Assembly: GCA_965231165.1 (NCBI GenBank)
Contig: OZ246421.1
Span: 1,488,001-1,552,000 of the forward strand
DNA length: 64,000 nt
DNA from: Micavibrio_C sp965231165
GTDB lineage: Bacteria > Pseudomonadota > Alphaproteobacteria > Micavibrionales > Micavibrionaceae
Direction of reading: 5' to 3'
Part shown: positions 60,926 to 64,000 of the stretch, in pieces
How positions within the stretch are numbered: the first letter of the stretch is position 1
How the letters are laid out: every line of letters begins with the position of its first letter
Notes under the pieces: generated by a model
What the model was told of the DNA's origin: nothing
The model's database searches: none
Seen by the model: the letters and a program-made list of their open reading frames with translations, nothing else
Translations under genes and position numbers: made by a program

Positions 60926-61822
60926 TCAGTTCGCGAAATTAAGGTTTGAGTAGCGTTGGCAGGCTTCGTTTACGTTTATCTTGCCTAGCGCGAGGTCTGA
61001 AAGCATGCCAATGACTTTCTGGGAATCATGGTGGGTCAGTAACTTGGTGGCCGCCACGTCAGGAGATTTAGGACCCACGCCGAACGAGAAACCCTTGGCA
61101 CCCATGGTATCGGCGTTATTGACCGCCACCATCATGTTTTCGTCGGCATTACTGTCGCCGAAGCACACAATCGTCATGCCTGACCAGCCAATTTCATCCA
61201 TCATCATTTCTGTCGCGGTGCCCTTGTGCGTACCCGCCGGTACGATTTCAATATAAGCATCCGTCGGTTTGTAGACAGGAATAATATTGATCCCTTCCAT
61301 GCCCGCCGCCACATCGTTGCAGACGGTCAGCATGTGCGAATAGGCCTCTTTCTTTTCAACCGCCGCCGCCAGCGAAATCGTGATGGCGCACATTTTGTGT
61401 TCTTCGACGAAGCCGCCGGGGTGAGCTTTCAATTCCTGATTGAAAATATCTTTTAACTTTTGAATCTCAGGCACCTGTTTCTGGAATAGAACAGAACGAT
61501 CGGGGCGCTGGATAAACGCGCCGGTTTCGGTCGACAGCCAGAACGGTAATTTCTCGGATTGTGCGACGATATCGGGGAACAGGTTTTCAACGAATTTCTG
61601 AGGGCGTCCCGTATTGATCGATACCGGGCACTGCGCTGTCATCAAATCCATCAGGCTGGTTTGAAATTCAGGTTCGGAAGCTACAGGGTCATGTACACCC
61701 GGCTGGCGCACGATCGTCGCACCATCGAGGTCTATCATAAGAACCAGTTTGCGCTGCGCAGCAGCCTCAAAAACGGCACGAACAGCTTCCATGGCACACA
61801 CCCCATTTGGAAAAAGCTTCAT
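60926..61822 (-). CDS. HAD-superfamily phosphatase, trehalose/sucrose-phosphatase-like (HAD-IIB)
   Basis: This 298-residue protein has motif I LMIDLDGAT (about residues 31-39), motif II INTGRPQKF, a Lys in the cap-core region (AGTHKGTATEMMM) and motif IV CFGDSNADENMM. The domain order matches OtsB-type trehalose-6-phosphatases. Motif I reads DLDGA-T rather than DLDGT, a slight change. There is no synthase gene (otsA) nearby, so the sugar phosphate is unknown. ATG 61822 is used; an in-frame ATG ten codons downstream is possible. Confidence 0.82.
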   Translation of the reverse strand: MKLFPNGVCAMEAVRAVFEAAAQRKLVLMIDLDGATIVRQPGVHDPVASEPEFQTSLMDLMTAQCPVSINTGRPQKFVENLFPDIVAQSEKLPFWLSTETGAFIQRPDRSVLFQKQVPEIQKLKDIFNQELKAHPGGFVEEHKMCAITISLAAAVEKKEAYSHMLTVCNDVAAGMEGINIIPVYKPTDAYIEIVPAGTHKGTATEMMMDEIGWSGMTIVCFGDSNADENMMVAVNNADTMGAKGFSFGVGPKSPDVAATKLLTHHDSQKVIGMLSDLALGKINVNEACQRYSNLNFAN

Positions 61823-61925
61823 TAAGTAGCCTGAAATTACAGAAATCCGGGCGTAAAATCAAACTTTTTATTTACATAATGTTTATTTTTGGGGGTTTTC
61901 TTATTTTGCAGCGCAAAACAACGCC

Positions 61926-62522
61926 CTAGAGCTTATGCCCCACCGGCTTTGAAACAGGCGACAGGGAAGGTTCGGTACGCAGGGACAGGAATTCGCGGGA
62001 GTTCATCATCTCAATACCATGGTCGCGGGCATAGGCCGGGGTAATGACCGGCATATTACTCCGGTGGTGCCCTACTGAATCCGCGCACAGATCGGAAAGG
62101 ATGATCGTCCTGTAACCGTGCTTTTGCGCACTCAGCGCGCTCTGCCAAACGCAATCGCGCAGATTGATGCCAGAGAGGATGCAGGTGCCGACATCATGCT
62201 TCTTAAGAATGCGCGGTACATCCGTCGGAATAACCAAATCGCCATAACGATTGGCTTCGAAAACCGAAGGCAGATAGCCATGGCTGGTTTCCGGCCAGTT
62301 CATGCCGCCGTCCTTCATCGACCTTGTGCAACGCTTGGTCAGCGCCAGCTCTTCCTCGACATTGGTGACATAGGTATAGACCGGCAGGAAACGGCTGCTC
62401 GTTTCCTCAATGAAATTCTCGATCTTCTGCGGCAGCACAAGATCCTCTTCCGGCAAGGCCTCCACAAAGCATTTTTGCATGTGCACGACCAGATGGGCGA
62501 TGTTATGAACCGGCCCCGGCAT
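61926..62522 (-). CDS. Isochorismatase-like cysteine hydrolase with a degenerate active site
   Basis: This 198-residue protein has the Rossmann-like isochorismatase fold (HLVVHMQ at strand 1, VGTCILSGINLRDCVWQSALSAQKHGY, SDLCADSVGHH). The Cys of the triad (RDCVWQSA, about residue 124) is present. The usual first-strand Asp (DMQ) is His here, and the Lys normally after strand 3 is not found (reads DLVIPTD). It may therefore be inactive or use another chemistry. AAGGGA precedes the ATG. It stands alone, divergent from glk. Confidence 0.8.
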   Translation of the reverse strand: MPGPVHNIAHLVVHMQKCFVEALPEEDLVLPQKIENFIEETSSRFLPVYTYVTNVEEELALTKRCTRSMKDGGMNWPETSHGYLPSVFEANRYGDLVIPTDVPRILKKHDVGTCILSGINLRDCVWQSALSAQKHGYRTIILSDLCADSVGHHRSNMPVITPAYARDHGIEMMNSREFLSLRTEPSLSPVSKPVGHKL

Positions 62523-62647
62523 GGCGGCGTCCCTTCGTTTAAAACGTCCAGATCATATTATCTGCGTAATATACAAGAATTTCTTACTTTTGCGCCATTT
62601 TTTCTATATTGTCCTGACATTGCAAGGGAATACCGGAGTTAAGACAG

Positions 62648-63610
62648 ATGGCACGCACAGCCCTGATCGCCGATATCGGCGGCACAAATGCCCGCTTTGG
62701 GATTGTAGACCAACAGGGTGTTCACGACCTTGTCTATCTTGAATGCCGCGATTATACCGGCCCGACCGAAGCCGCCGAAGCCTATCTGAAACAAGTCGGT
62801 GCCCAGAGGCCTGATGTCGGCATTCTGGCCGTCGCTGGCCCCGCCGAAGACGATCTGGTCGGCTTCACCAGCATTCCGTGGGCGTTCCGCAAATCCAAAC
62901 TTCAGCAAAGCCTCGGCTTCAGCAAACTGGAAGTCATCAATGATTTCGAAGCCGTGGCCATGGCCATTCCCGGAATCGATCCCGACCTGCTCCAGCATAT
63001 CGGTGGCGACGCCCCTATCGAACACCGCGCCAAAGGCGTCATCGGCCCCGGCACGGGTCTGGGCGTGGCCTCCTTGTTCTGGACAGGTAACCGCTATGTC
63101 AGCCAGCCCGGTGAAGGCGGCCATGTCACAATGCCCGCTACGACCGACCGCGAATTCCAGCTGTTCCAGCAACTGCGCGTGAAATATCACCATATCTCGG
63201 CAGAGCGCGTCTGCTCCGGCAAAGGACTCGAAAACATCTATAACGCCATCCGTGCACAGGACAAGAAATTCGACCGCCCCGACCTGACCGCGCCCGAGAT
63301 CAGCCAGAACGCCATCAACGGCACCTGTGAGGTATGCACAGAAGCGCTGGATCTGATGCTGGGCTTTCTGGGTCGCGTCACCGGCAATCTGGCACTGACC
63401 CTCAATGCGCAGGGCGGCATGTATGTGGCGGGCGGCATCCCCACCAAGCTCGGCGATTATTTCTTTGAATCACGCTTCCTTGAGGAGTTTCAGGCCAAGG
63501 GCCGTTTCAAGGATTACATGAAGCGCATTCCTGTCTATCTGATCAAGCACGACGCCATCGGCCTACTCGGCCTCGAACAGCGCGCCAAATATGAACTGAC
63601 AATCATCTAA
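62648..63610 (+). CDS. glk: Glucokinase
   Basis: Glk phosphorylates glucose to glucose-6-phosphate. The 320-residue ROK-independent glucokinase family protein has the ATP-binding LIADIGGTNARFGIV start, EVINDFEAVAMA with the catalytic Asp, GPGTGLGVA, QPGEGGHVTMP and GGIPTKLGDYF. CCGGAG precedes the ATG. It converges on pgi, the next step, and would feed glucose released by the beta-glucosidases at 12-18 kb. Confidence 0.96.
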   Translation: MARTALIADIGGTNARFGIVDQQGVHDLVYLECRDYTGPTEAAEAYLKQVGAQRPDVGILAVAGPAEDDLVGFTSIPWAFRKSKLQQSLGFSKLEVINDFEAVAMAIPGIDPDLLQHIGGDAPIEHRAKGVIGPGTGLGVASLFWTGNRYVSQPGEGGHVTMPATTDREFQLFQQLRVKYHHISAERVCSGKGLENIYNAIRAQDKKFDRPDLTAPEISQNAINGTCEVCTEALDLMLGFLGRVTGNLALTLNAQGGMYVAGGIPTKLGDYFFESRFLEEFQAKGRFKDYMKRIPVYLIKHDAIGLLGLEQRAKYELTII

Positions 63611-63619
63611 CCGATTATT

Positions 63620-64000
63620 TTAAGGCCTTACGGCCTTGATCAGGTTGGCGGTGGAATGGTCCAGGCCGCTTACATCGCCCGTATCGAGCGCCGGGGCAAT
63701 CACCTGCGCCAGTTTCTTGCCCAGCTCCACGCCCGGCTGATCGAAACTGTTCAGGCCCCAGATAATCCCCTGCACGAACACTTTATGTTCATAGGCCGCC
63801 ATCAGCGCGCCGAGATGATACGCATCCAGCTGCGGCAGCAGGATGGTGGTGGACGGGCGGTTACCGGAGAATACGCGGCTGGCGTCATTGTTCGCTTCGG
63901 TCAACGTCTGGCCGACGGCTAATGCCCGCGACTGCGCGAAGCAATTGGCCAGCAGGCTGCGGTGGTTCGCGGCCAGTTTATGATCGGGCTTGGCCACGGC
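63620..64000 (-). CDS. pgi: Glucose-6-phosphate isomerase, C-terminal part (5' end outside the window)
   Basis: 127 codons of reading frame are visible and the gene continues past the right edge. The segment has RPSTTILLPQLDAYHLGALMAAYEHKVFVQGIIWGLNSFDQPGVELGK, including the conserved His and the SFDQPGVELGK motif close to the C-terminus. It interconverts glucose-6-phosphate and fructose-6-phosphate. It is convergent with glk with a nine-base gap. Confidence 0.95.
   Translation of the reverse strand, partial: AVAKPDHKLAANHRSLLANCFAQSRALAVGQTLTEANNDASRVFSGNRPSTTILLPQLDAYHLGALMAAYEHKVFVQGIIWGLNSFDQPGVELGKKLAQVIAPALDTGDVSGLDHSTANLIKAVRP

Noticed and set aside
63614..63640. AAGGCC-TTAC-GGCCTT hairpin between glk and pgi
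   Set aside because: The stem is good, but no T-run follows on either strand, and it overlaps the pgi stop codon.
1..64000. CRISPR array, rRNA, prophage or insertion sequence
   Set aside because: No regularly spaced repeats, rRNA-like sequence, transposase, integrase or phage structural genes were seen.

Overview
The window looks like a chromosomal segment of an alphaproteobacterium with moderately high GC (about 55-60 % in most coding regions, counted by eye in samples). The evidence is the gene content: an HdaA-type DnaA regulator after a DUF2066 gene and purMN, a PodJ-like polar scaffold, a psd-pssA pair facing a PmtA-like methyltransferase, a family-4-type uracil-DNA glycosylase, ETF-ubiquinone oxidoreductase, and GGAAC-N16-YGTT promoters typical of the alphaproteobacterial general stress sigma factor. 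I cannot fix the genus; a Micavibrio-like or Rhodospirillales-like lineage is a guess.

Layout. 0-6 kb: end of an efflux adaptor, then a stress and signalling block (small hydrophilic protein, short anti-sigma-like protein, OmpR-type regulator, ECF sigma factor, hybrid kinase, two-TM stress protein) with three GGAAC-type promoters. 6-9 kb: CHAP lipoprotein and phospholipid head-group synthesis (Psd, PssA, PmtA-like). 9-12.2 kb: two tandem secreted glycine-rich proteins. 12.4-18.4 kb: GH30 glycosidase, SbmA/BacA-like ABC transporter and GH3 beta-glucosidase. 18.4-25.3 kb: CvfB-like and YaiI-like proteins, CBS protein, metal P-type ATPase, DUF302 protein and a cyanide-insensitive-type cytochrome bd oxidase with its small subunit. 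25.4-31 kb: an AAA NTPase, a beta-CASP metallo-hydrolase and a SitABCD-type Mn/Fe importer behind a palindromic operator. 31-33.7 kb: SYLF protein and acyl-CoA synthetase. 34-36.6 kb: an AT-richer type II restriction-modification island (HTH-fused C5 methyltransferase, Eco47II-like endonuclease, Vsr) beside tRNA-Gln(UUG). 37-46.4 kb: PodJ-like protein, IspE, TPR protein, ETF-QO, UDG and lytic transglycosylase. 46.5-52.8 kb: an ART-like unknown protein, alaS with an apparent alanine-rich leader peptide, a RelA/SpoT-like unknown and ndk. 52.8-64 kb: a large 7TMR-DISM hybrid kinase, a small oxidase subunit IV, purNM, DUF2066, hdaA, SixA, a HAD phosphatase, a degenerate isochorismatase, glucokinase and the start of pgi.

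The most notable observation is upstream of alaS. A 20-codon ORF has nine Ala codons, six of them consecutive. It sits about 140 bases before alaS, has no ribosome binding site, and its start codon falls at the predicted transcription start of a TTGACG/CATAGT promoter. This is what a leaderless attenuator controlling alanyl-tRNA synthetase would look like. Other leads are four matching stress-sigma promoters, a 350-base low-GC patch inside alaS, an HTH-fused methyltransferase in the restriction island, and several enzymes that have lost canonical catalytic or cluster residues.
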